Assembly (NCBI RefSeq): GCF_963678635.1
Contig: NC_087067.1
Coordinates: 11,951,716 to 12,015,715 of the forward strand
Source of the DNA: Symsagittifera roscoffensis
Lineage: Eukaryota; Xenacoelomorpha; Acoela; Convolutidae
Direction: 5' to 3'
DNA length: 64,000 nt
This document shows positions 23,637-33,850 of this stretch, piece by piece. The position numbers were made by a program, and so were the translations under genes. The notes below the pieces were generated by a model, which was given only the letters and a program-made list of their open reading frames with translations, was not told where the DNA came from and did not search any database. The stretch's first letter is position 1; the number at the start of each line of letters is the position of its first letter.

Positions 23637-25442
23637 TTAATCATCTGGGAAAAAGTCGTGGGAGAAGATGTCGTGTATCATATCTGATGTTGTTAGTAAT
23701 TTTGCTAGTATGCGAATGATGTTTTTAGTTTGGAGCAGTGGCCAAAGCAATTGAAGTGCTTTAATGGTTTTTAGTTCTTCGGTGCCTACTGCAAACTCAT
23801 AAGTTGTGTTTTGAATTAGGTTATATATTTTGTGATTATATTTAGTATTGTGAATAAATTCTAATATTGGGATTTCTATAGGTTGGATAAATTCATGCGA
23901 GATAAGGAAGGGTCTGGATTCTTCTGCGTTGAAGGTCTTCGTGATGGGACAAAATATATAAATTTGTGTTACTGGGTCATAATTGCGGAGGATGCCGTGG
24001 AGGTTAGTATCCTTGATGCAATAGGTGAAATTAAGAAAAAATGGTGAAGTCTACTTCGAGTTAAGAAACTGAAAACGATGGTGTGATTGTCTCGATGGAG
24101 TATGCAAATCAAAATGATTTTGTATGAAACGATAGTATGTATATGTGTAAGTTTGTTTAGTGCGTAACATAATATCGTGGGAACAGTGCAAATCGCGTTC
24201 ATGCGGTGCAAGGAAGTGAAAGGCTAGTGAAAATAACTGAAATTTTTCTTTGAAATTTTCATAAGCTTGAATATTATTTAGTGCTTCAGAAATGATGTCA
24301 TCAAAAATATTAAGTGTGAATACGTATGATGTTTTGATGAAGAATTATTCTGTTAGTTGTGGGTTAGCGAAGCGATCTTCATCTAAAAATTGGTCTTGAT
24401 TAGTTCGGATGATATTATGGTCGTAAAATTGTATTGTAAATTCGTTAGCTCGGGGTGCAGTGATTGTTTTCAGTATTTTTTTATATGCTACATAAGTAAA
24501 TTGTCTAAGTGTTAGTGTTGCGGTGAGTCTATATAACATATTTTTGTTCTTTTCTATGTCGTCATGAGTACTAGATAGTGGTAGGCAAAGGGGGTTAGTA
24601 AAATTATAATAAGCTGTCCATTGAAGTGTGGGCATTAAAACATGTTCATCTACGAAACTTCGTGTGTCATTAGTGTCGTTAGGTGCATTTAATGTATATT
24701 GTGGAAATGAGGGTAAGGTGATTGCTAGAAAATCTTTCGTGTTGGTGTGTTGTGGGTCATTAATATATTCGCAGGCTGTTCCTGGTTTGGTCGGGAATGG
24801 ATGATTCGGGAATTTTCTTTCAAAAGTGCGATAAGCTCGGTTAGTGCTTCTAGGTGTTTTTGTGGATGTGGATGATTGTGCTAATAATGCAGTGTAAGCT
24901 GAGGAGGGTGTAGGAGTAGATGGGTTTGAGGATTCTATTGTGGATAAAAGTTGATGATGTATTGTGAGGGTGTTAGGGTGTATTAACTGTTGTTGTAGGG
25001 TAATAAATTTATCGAGTTCCTGGGAAATTTTGGGGGTAATTGGAGAATTATTATATGATCGGTCTGAATGAAGTGGGGAATAGGTTGGGGTCACTTGCGA
25101 AGCATAAGAAGGAGTGGAAACGGATGGGAGTGAATTGTTTGTCGGGATTGGTTGAAAAGAGGTCTTTGAAAAAACTGAGAAGTTGGTCTGAAAATTATTT
25201 GATGGAGATGGTTCGGAATCTGCAAACTCATCGGGGGTTTCTATATTAGGGTTATTAAGTTTTGAGATAGAGTATAAAACTGAAAAATCTGAGTTAGTAT
25301 CCGAATTCGTGCTTGATGATATATTAATAATTGGAAAATGGGCTGGTTGGAAAGCAAAAAGTGGGATTATTGGGATGGGAGTTTAGAGGTTGGCTGGGTG
25401 GGAATTTGAGCGGTGTAGGGATCCAAGTTGTCGGCTCATCAT
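23637..25442 (-). pseudogene. ORF4: large accessory ORF downstream of env (copy B, broken)
   Basis: Starting at MSRQLGSLHRSNSHP (ATG at 25,439 or 25,442), this region encodes about 600 residues. The N-terminal third is S/T/P-rich. A more ordered part follows, with QYTLNAPN, TLQWTAYYNFTNPL, HDDIEKNKNMLYRL and TLTLRQFTYVAY. A last part, open for about 140 codons without any Met start, contains ILRNYDPVTQIYIFCP and KALQLLWPLL and ends FSHDFFPDD. Copy B has a stop at codon 19, a frame change near 25,095, a stop after NPQLTE and a stop after LNSK. The same N-terminal part, with the same frame change, is present in the plus-strand copy at 41,271. I do not recognise a family. The ORF sits where accessory or regulatory genes sit in complex retroviruses, which is inference only. 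Confidence 0.6.
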
Positions 25443-25493
25443 GGGCTAAAAAAATGATTATTTTGAGACTGAAATTTGGTGGTATGGGGTTAT

Positions 25494-28035
25494 TCTATAA
25501 TTTGTTCGTATGTATTATCATCTTGTGAGTGATGTGTCATTATATGCTGTATGGGACTTTGTGGTAAATTTGGTCTAGAATTTAGGTTATTTGTTATTGC
25601 TAGGTGTCAGAAAATACGTGGGACTAATGATAATGGATGGTTTTGTGGTAGGGGTGGCAACTGTGGTGCGGTAGGTGTTACTTCTATATTATTAAGTTCT
25701 TCGTCATAAGTGTTCTGTCTTGTCGCTATTTTTGTGTTATATTCTTTTATTTGTGCGTTCAGAAGTATTTTGTTTAATGATGATGAAAAAATTCCAAAAA
25801 ATCCTGCAAACAGTATGCGTGCTACACTTGTACACTTGCTTGTCTATTTACTTGTGTGTGTATAGCGCATGTGTTATAGATTCTTTTTAAGAGTGAGAAA
25901 AGAAATCCTATAAAGTTAAACATTGCGTATAAGATAGTTAATTTTTCTAAGATGTAATAGGGCCATCCTAGAAAATCTAGAATTTCATTTTTTAGGGTTC
26001 AAAACTGAAAATTTTTTTTAATGAAATATCCTGTGGTCTGTAATTTTCACCGTTTAGATATATATAATCTTTAATGTCTTTAAAATATCCGCTATAATCT
26101 TGTGTATAAATATCTGCAAATCCTGCGGTTTTGGCAAGTTTTCTTAAATTTTGATCAATTGACTGTCTTTGTATAGAGTCCATTTGTGTTAATAATACTT
26201 GGAATTGTTGTGTTCTAATGTGGTGTTGGATATCTGATTTAGAATATATATTCCAATTGATTGTAAATCAATATTTGGGTTACGAGCAATAGCTCTGATG
26301 CTTTTGGGTGAAAATTTTTTGAGTGATTGCATTAATGTAGGGTATGGAGTAAGGAGATAGTTTTTATCTTCATCAGGATTCAATTGTACTACATTGTGGC
26401 TATTTTTTGATCCACATGGGACTGCGGTATCCCAAAAATATGTTCGTCTTGAAAGTGTGTCAACAAAATGTACTTTATTTTTATAGAATATTGGGATTCT
26501 TTTATAACAACGTTTATCTTCAAAAACATAGAGTGGTGATACTTTTTTGGTACAAGTATAAAACCAAAAAATATTTCCTTCGTAGTCAAGAAAATTTGAT
26601 CTGTTTCCTGACAATAAGTATCCTGCGTAGGGTATTTTCAATACTGCTAGTGCGAGTGATTGTAGGATTTGTGTCCGTTCTAATTCGCATAATTGGTGAA
26701 GTGTTTCTAATTCGGAGAGTAACATTTCTTAAAAATTTCGGCTAATTGTGTAGTCTATTTTCAAATCGAAGTGAATATCATAGTGGATATTACCAAAATA
26801 GGTGTTATTCATTAGTGATAGTTCTTGTAAACGTGTGCTTCTACTGTCATGTGGCTTTAGTTTTCCACCAGGTTGACCAGTGCTTTTTTGAAAGTTAACT
26901 GGTATGTATGATGTTCCTTCGTTTAGAGGGTGATCTGTGGCATAAGGGTCAAATTTTATTTTTCCAGTGTTCATGTCGAAACCTTTTTCGTATTCAACTA
27001 GTATTTCAGAATATTGTGTTTTGTAAAGTGGGTTTCTGTATTTGCATGCAATTTCTGTTTCTTGATAGATTTGGAAACGTGTTAATTTTTTTTCTATATT
27101 ATGGATATTTCTAAAATCAGTACTTTCTTTTCGGGATGGATTTACTTGTTCGTACGGAATTGATTCTATAAAATATTTTTCGTGAAATTTTATCATTCGA
27201 GCGTGTTTTTTTGCTACTTGAATTGTTGTGCATGTATCTTCGGGAAACCAAACAATTGTTGCTTGGGTTCTTGTTGTAGGGTCGCAATAACCTTGATCAT
27301 TTTTACAAGGCAATTGAATACCTTGATAGATCATGGTGTTATCAGTTAAATCTCGTGTGAGTTGTATTTTTTCAAGTTGTATTTTCCAATCGAAAAACAT
27401 TTTTTCTTGATATCCTTTATTTTTGTGTCTGCTTTGCAGTTTGAGGGGTTATTTATTCCAATGTGTGCTATCCAGTGTTTATCATGTATGAAATAAGTTA
27501 ATCTTCCGTGTGCGCCGTTGTATGGGTATTTTTCATCTAATTTTATATGTCCTTGATATCTTTCAAGTTCTGCTTGATGTACAGAATCGGCAAAGACTTG
27601 AAAATTTACTATTTTTCTGTCCTTGTTTTTATTTCTTGTGATGTTTAGTCTGTGTAGTTTGCTTTTACAATCATCGGGATTTAGATGTAGAAGTCGTTCT
27701 ATATTATTTTGGTAGAATGGTTCGTGATCAAGTCGGTTTTTATTTCCGTTTGAAACTTGTGAACAATGTACTTTCTTTTCGGAAAATGTTGCTGTAAATT
27801 TATATCCTGCGACTGTTGTTGCTGGGGCTTTTGAATACAGTGTCGCTATTACATTTGTAGTTTCTATAGCTTGTGGTTCTGTTTCGCATTGTGATACTTG
27901 ATTTATAGCATATTTGTGTAGTGTTTTTTGTTCGTTTTCTTCACAATCGTAGTGTGTTACTAATAAATCCTGGGGTCCTGTGCGAGGAGAAGGATTTGTG
28001 ATCTGATCGGAAAATATTTTAAAAAAAGACGTGTT
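25494..28035 (-). pseudogene. env: env-like glycoprotein gene, copy B (broken)
   Basis: This is a putative envelope glycoprotein of the retroelement, which would be secreted and membrane-anchored for fusion. The ectodomain opens with a YDC segment (VTHYDCEEN) and continues with spaced cysteines (SQCE, KKVHCSQ, DDCKSK, GYCDPTTRTQ, DTCTTI, FACKY/IACKY, FYTC, KRCYKR, VPCGS) and several N-x-S/T sites. The C terminus has two hydrophobic stretches (MFNFIGFLFSLL and a degraded second one) and a cytosolic tail. Breaks in this copy: a 1-nt loss near 27,415, a stop near 26,730 where the other copy has Gln, a frame change near 26,190 and heavy decay after 25,990. No Met start lies in the frame, so expression would need splicing, as in other env-bearing elements. 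The viral family it derives from cannot be named by eye. Confidence 0.65.
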
Positions 28036-28050
28036 GAAATATTAATGTTT

Positions 28051-29250
28051 TTAGAATATACATGTGTATGATAATCCTGAGTATGGGTTATAAAATGTGA
28101 TGTAACCAATTGTGTTTTTGGTATATCTGTCGTACTTATATATCACTTCAGTTGTTATAAATGGTGGTGGTAGCAATTGAGCGTGATTTTAATTTAATCG
28201 TGATTTCGAATTTTAATTGGAGACTATTTTGTTGGAGTATTTGGTTTTTATGTTCACGAATGTCTTCGTGATTATCTTGTCTATAATGTAGTCTATTGAG
28301 TGCCCAACTCTGGAGTCGGTTACTTTCTTGATGTTGTCCAAATAATGTTAGGGGTGCTGTGAATGTAATCCAATCTAATCTTAAAGGGATATTTGTTGAT
28401 GATTGTTCTCGATATCTAGCGTCGAGGTTATTTGGAAAATTTAAAGGGAAAGGCGTCGGTGAAATCTGGTTTAATGATGGTGTTGATGGTAGCGATAATG
28501 TTTCTGGTAGTGATGATGAAGTTGTTGTATCCGTAGAAATATCTATTGGGTCGTTTACTAAGTTTGGTTCACCTTGTGTAAATGAGTGCGTTGTCCAATA
28601 TGGTATTCGTGCTGTGAGATTGGGGGGGGGGGGGTTAAAGAGATTTTCACGTATTTTTTCAGATGTTGGTGTTGAGTCTAAGTAATCTGAGGGTATACTT
28701 GAGGTGCTACGTTATGAAAGGAGTGGGGGAGTTTCTGGTAATGTACTATTTGGGTTTTCTGGGGTAATTCGTGTTGGTGATTGGGGTATGTCAAAATGAA
28801 CTCGGGGGGTTTGAAAAATTCTATTTCATCGTGGATGTATTATTTGTCTATTTATTTCAACTGTATTTTGATTTTGACTAATGATTCTTATTCTACTTAG
28901 TTCTTGTGGTAATGTTGGGTACAAGTTATATGTTGGTTCACTTAGGGGTGCCTGTCGCTGAACTGGTTCTAATGGTTCGGATAAGCGAGCGTGTCGTTCT
29001 TCAAAAGTGTATGGGTTATCTTGGAAAGAAATTCGTGTGGATGTTTGGGGGTTTTGGGTAGTTGTAGGTATTGTCGGATTTTCTTGGGAGGATGTCGGTG
29101 AAGACTGATTCTGTGATTGTTGGTTAGCAATTTTTGAAAGTATTTTGATTGATTTTTTCTATTGGAAAAATTTATGTTTTTTGTAGTATTCTTCAATGAA
29201 AAGAATTAAAAGGATTGTTGCTAAAGCGAATGTGATTATTGCTTTTTTTT
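28051..29250 (-). pseudogene. ORFx: membrane-type S/T/P-rich ORF between IN and env (copy B, broken)
   Basis: On the minus strand a hydrophobic segment, KAIITFALATILLILF, then a charged YYKKHKFF is followed by a TAG. The same frame continues for about 350 codons of Ser/Thr/Pro/Gln-rich sequence with two more stops (near 28,840 and 28,710). After it comes a more ordered part containing LDWITFTAPLTLF and NHEDIREHKNQIL. After one frame change a tail ends with GYITFYNPYSG and SYTCIF. It looks like a type II membrane protein with a mucin-like stem. The block is absent from the inverted-arm copies, where env is fused directly to the upstream membrane segment. The family is unknown; weak resemblance to ORF4 is discussed under findings. 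Confidence 0.5.
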
Positions 29251-29610
29251 ATACATTTGCACATTGTCAAAATTAGGGATGATAAAAACGTTAGAAAAAT
29301 TACAAATAGTAAAAAAATATCTGTTCTACTATAAATTGTTCGTATCATTTAAATAAACTTTGGGTTATCGCAACTGTGATTATGGTCAATAATTTGGGAA
29401 AGTTGGAGATATATTTCAAATAGGGAGGAGAAAATTTAAAAAATGTTGCAAAAAATGATTAAAATTATTATAAAAGCTTCAAAGGTATCAAATGAAAATA
29501 TGAACAAAAGTTTGAATAGTATGAAAAATTTTATTAAAAGATTTAAGATTGTATTTTTAAGATTTTGAGTGTTTGAGAGAAAAGCATTTAAGAAATGATT
29601 TCTTCGTCGA
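29190..29610 (-). pseudogene. Short membrane ORFs upstream of ORFx (copy B)
   Basis: An ATG near 29,600 (after 'cgacgaa') corresponds to the MLLSLTVDTL start of the inverted-arm copy. There it runs into a long hydrophobic stretch (LFKLLLIFFIE, IILIIFCNIFLIFY). In copy B that frame has several stops. A second ATG at 29,349 opens a 50-codon frame with one membrane segment (IFLLFVIFLTFLSSLIL), then MCKCIKK. Both could be leader or signal-anchor pieces for spliced env or ORFx messages. Function is unknown and confidence low. Confidence 0.4.
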
Positions 29611-30411
29611 ATATTTTTTGTTGTTTGAGGCGAAATTCAAGTGTGGTCGAGTTATTTATGGATTGTTTGACAAGTGTGTTGAGTTTTAAGAAAAATTGTC
29701 GGGGGCTAGTTTTATGGTGTTTGGGAGGTCTTCTTTGCTTTATTTTTATTTGTCAAATGATCTGGGGTATTTTTGAAATATTGGTACTTTAGGCCAAATG
29801 AATACGGTCGTATTTTTACTTTAGGCTAATTTATCATTTTTGGTTGGAGGGTTTTTGAGGTCTAAGTTGGGAAAATATTGTTGATCTTTGCTTTATTAGA
29901 TAAAGAAGGTTATGATATTATGGTGGTATTTATTTTAGTTGTCAAGTTTGAGCGGTTTGCTTGTTTTTGACCTGGAGGTTGTAAAGTTATAGTTATAGAT
30001 ATGCCTGGAGTTTAATATCTTTCGTCTAATAGGTTGGTGTTATAGTTATAGAAGGTGACGGATTGAATGAATTCTATTGGGTGAATCTGAACTAGAATTG
30101 TTGCGTGTTTTGTCAGCATTTTATTTTGAAAAATGAATGTTCAATATGATCCAGAGGTGCAAGTATTATTAATTTTTAAAATTAAAGTTGTTTTTGAAAT
30201 TCAACTTTCTTTAATATTTTAGATTGTGGGATGAATATTTTGTAGTTTTTACGTGGTTGATTTCTAAGTCGTGATGATTCTCTATGTTCTGATTTCTCTA
30301 CTTATTCTTGTGGTAGAGTTTTTCTATCAATTTCTTATTTTTTCTTTCTTTTTGAGGTATTTTTTGATCTAGTTTTTTTGTATTGTTTTGAATTGTAGTT
30401 GGTTTTGTATT
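29611..30411 (-). other. IN-to-env intergenic region (copy B)
   Basis: About 800 bp without a coding frame, shared with the inverted arms (38,043-38,620 and 45,840-46,430). It includes a duplicated 'actttaggc' word about 35 bp apart (29,785-29,826) and 'tgcctggagtttaatatct'. It may hold the splice or promoter signals for the downstream genes; this was not demonstrated. Confidence 0.4.
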
Positions 30412-31950
30412 TTATTTTTCATGATGAATGTTGTGATGTTCATCTATTATTTTTTCCGTATGTAGATGATTTTGAATAACTTTTAAACCTGTGAAAGAAT
30501 ATAATTGAGTTAAATTGCGTAGTGCGTACTCTTTTGGGTAATAGGGCAATAGATTGTTTCGATGTTGAACAATATCTTTTTGATTTGAATCGGTGAGTTT
30601 ATACGTTACGTCAGCGGGTTTGGCAATTATTTGGTATGGTCCTTTTCGAAGGGATTGTAATTTTTTAGAAATTCCTTTTTGTGTATTAAAGATAGGTATT
30701 AAGACAAATGTTCCAAGTCTGTGGCTGGTGTAAAACGTGAATTAATTTGGTCGTTAATCTTTTGCCTTTGTAACAATTTTTTTGTTATTTTTTGGTAAAT
30801 TTCATTGTGTTTTTTATCTCTATTCAAAATCCATTCGGTGTGTGTGCCGGAGGCTAATTTAAGAATTTGTGGGTGATGAAAATGATCTTCATCATGTTTG
30901 TGTAAAGGTAGGTTATAACAAACTGAATCTTTATTTGGTTGGCAATAACCTTGTGCATTTTTATGAGAATTTGCTGTAAACATAATTGGTTTACGCGGTT
31001 TTTGATTAAAAACCATTTCGTATGGTGACATTCCTAGAGTTGTCGTGATTTGTGAATTATATGCTAAGGGAAATAATTTTACATCTGCTGACCATTCTGT
31101 GTATTTTGTATCATTTCCATTTATGATACATCTGAGATATTCTTCTAGTGAACGGTTCATACCTTCGACTAAACCGTTAGTCCAAGGAGCATGAGATGTA
31201 CGTGGTTTATGTTTGATGTTATATAAGTGGCATAGTGTTATGATTTCATTATTTATGAATTCTGTACCGTTGTATGTATCTAAGATTTCGGGTAATCCGA
31301 ATTTAGCTATCCAGTGTTCATAAAGTGTCGTGTAAGCATAATAAGCATTACAATGTGGTACCGGGTTGAGTGCTACATAATGTGTAAATGCGTCAACAAT
31401 TACCATAACGTAGGAGTTTCCTTCTGAGGATGGTGAAATGGGTCTTTTTGTATCAAATGAAATGCGATGGTTAAAAAATAAACTTTGTCCTTTAAAATCT
31501 TGTTTTTGTGCTAATTGTTTTTGATTTGGATAAGGTTTATTTAGTTGACATACTATACAATCATTGCATAATACTTTTATCCAAATTGGTGCATTTGGGA
31601 ATTAAAAATTTTTTGTGTAAAGTTTGAGTATGTTTTCTCTGATCCGGAGTATCCTTTAGTATTTTGTGTATGTGAGATGTTAAAAGGTATTAAAATCATA
31701 CTTAAAGGAAGACAGGGAACTTTAGAATCATTTAATTGATATTCTAAAAAATCTGTATTTTCATTAATTGCTGTGTTATTAAATTTTTGGAAATATCGGA
31801 GGAGTGTTTTATTTCCTAAAATTGTGGTATCTGCTTTTACGGGCTTAGTTTCGTATTTGTGCCATGATTTTAATTGTCTTATTACTGGATCGAGGTTTTG
31901 ATATTGTTTTAAGAGTTCAACAGTAATTTTATCTTTTGCAGGGAGAAAAA
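30412..31950 (-). pseudogene. pol: Integrase, copy B (catalytic Asp and zinc His changed)
   Basis: This is the Ty3/gypsy integrase. The N-terminal zinc module is seen as HTQNTKGYSGSEKT ... CNDCIVCQ, where copy A has GHSG, so the second His is lost. The core shows FDTK for the first Asp, VIVDAFTHYVAL and WIAKFGLPE. The second catalytic site reads DTYNGTEF, where copy A has VTDNGTEF, so the Asp is Tyr here. The Glu is in PWTNGLVEGMNRSL. A frame change near 30,720 leads into an open 100-codon tail with LRKGPYQIIAKPADVTYKL, a GPY/F module, ending at a TAA at 30,412. The N-terminal part (31,400-31,950) also has stops. Confidence 0.8.
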
Positions 31951-32289
31951 TATTTTCAATTTCCAGTTTTGATAGGGGAATTGTGTCAAGTGGGTCATGG
32001 AGGTCAAAAAATTGATTTATTGTGTATTTTGAATCATTTGTTTGTCTTCCTGATAAATTTATTTTATCAGTTAGATTTTCTTTTTCAATTAATGGAAAAA
32101 AGTCTTTTTTATGCGGGTGGTGTTTTATTCTTTTTTGTTGAGTGTTATTTTTTATCCATTGTGAGTATGGAATTGGTTTAAAAGTTGATGTGCCTAGTAA
32201 GGCAACTTCGTAGTGATTATTCTGACAATCTAAGTAGAGTGGAAAATGTTGTAAGTTATTTATCTGTGATTGATCAATATCAGTTTTTA

Positions 32290-33850
32290 CTGCGTATTTT
32301 CATTCTAATCGGGGTGATGTTTCATCTTTTGCGAGATAAAATTTAATGTTTTGTGGTATTTCAACTGTAGTTTTTCGTGTGAGTACTTCAGGTGGCGTAT
32401 TTCTACTTAATGTATCTGGTAGTGCTAGGTTTTTTCCTGCTGTCCAAACTATATGTAAGTTTGGAAATTTCATTAGAATTAGTTGAAATCTACAAACTCT
32501 ATGATTTGGATTCGACTTTTGTGTAAAGAGAAGAATAATTGGTTTGTGATCTGTGAATAGAACTGTTAGGTGTTTTGATCCAAGTATCAGAAATTCATAT
32601 TCTGTAAGTGTATAAATAATAGCTGTACATTCTCTCATTAGAGTTGAGAGTCGTAGCTCTGCTTGAGTGAATAATCGTTAATTTGCTGATATAAGGTTCA
32701 TTTTATTTGTACTACTATGTGATTGTAGAAATGCTGCGCCGATGCCAAAATTTGAAGCATCGCGTATTTCATAGAATGGTTGATTTGGATCTGGAATTGT
32801 ATTTGAAATTTGTTCAGTTAAAAGTTTTTTAATTTCTTCAAATCGTGTTTGAAGTGGTCCATTCAAAGTTATTTTGTTGTCTGAGGATATTATAGAAGGG
32901 TCTTAAGTATAATAGCATTTTGTAAACATATTTACTTAAGAAATTTAACATTCCAAGGAATTCTTGGATTTTCTTTTTATTTGCTGGTGGCTGAAGTTTT
33001 TGAATAGCATCAATGCGTGATTTCAATAGGGTGATAGTGTTTCGTTCAGTATTATGTCCTAAAAATTTAACTCGTGTTAGAAAGAAGTGTGATTTATTGG
33101 GAGCGGCCTTCAGATTTTCGTTCTGAAGTATTTTATGATAGTGTTCTAAAACTGTAAACATTTCTTCTTTAGTTTGTGATTGCATAAAAACATCGTCTAA
33201 ATAGGTGATTGCGCTTTTCTTGAGTATTAGTGGTCTAAATTTTTACTCATAAAAGCTGAAAAAGCTGCTGGTCTTATGGATATTCCATAGAATAAGCGGT
33301 TAAAATCATATTGTTGATTTCCAATAACAAATTGTGTTAAACGTCGTGATTGTTCATCTAGTGGCATTTGATTGTATGCACCATTCATATCTGCGGTTGT
33401 TAAGTATTTTCCATTTATCTTTGTTAAGATAACTTGTATTGGTTCAATAGGCCAATTGCATTTTGATTCATCAATTAGTGAATTGAGATATCTAGCGTCT
33501 AAAACTATTTTTAGTGATTCGCCTTTTGCTAGAATGATAACAGGGTTGATAAAAGTGTTACCTTTTGGTTGTTCTTCTTTATTTACTGGTGAGATAATTT
33601 TGTGTTGTTCTAAAATATCCAGTAATCTATTTACTTTGTCGTGTAAGTGAATTGGTACTTTACTGGCTCTTTGTTTTTTGAAAACTGCGTCGGGTTTTAA
33701 CGGGAGATGTTGTGATGAACTGTTTTTTCCAACGTCCAATTTTGATGTTGCGTAGACTGTTGAATATTTAAACAGTTGCTTTGCTAATTTATCAAATTCG
33801 ATTTGTGTAATTTGTGAATGTTCAAAATTAAACATTGATAAGAATTTTTG
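32290..33850 (-). pseudogene. pol: Reverse transcriptase-RNase H, copy B (broken)
   Basis: The RT begins after MFNFEHSQITQIEFDKLAK and shows KVPIHLHDKV, EEQPKGNTFINPVII, VLDARYLNSLID, TTADMNGAYNQMPLDE (first catalytic Asp), LFYGIS and YLDD (33,192-33,203), then FLTRVKFLGH, KIQEFLGMLNFLSKY and a connection domain. RNase H shows DASNFGIGAA (first Asp), RECTAIIYTL (Glu) and FTDHKPI (Asp), and ends near DTLSRNT. Frame breaks lie just before YLDD, near 32,840-32,870 and near 32,660. A TAA (near 33,850) separates it from PR, where copy A has CAA. Both enzymes would serve reverse transcription in the particle. Confidence 0.85.

Noticed and set aside
33372-33650. Plus-strand frame opposite RT (also 49,913-50,164)
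   Set aside because: Antisense shadow of the conserved RT segment, present in both copies for that reason.
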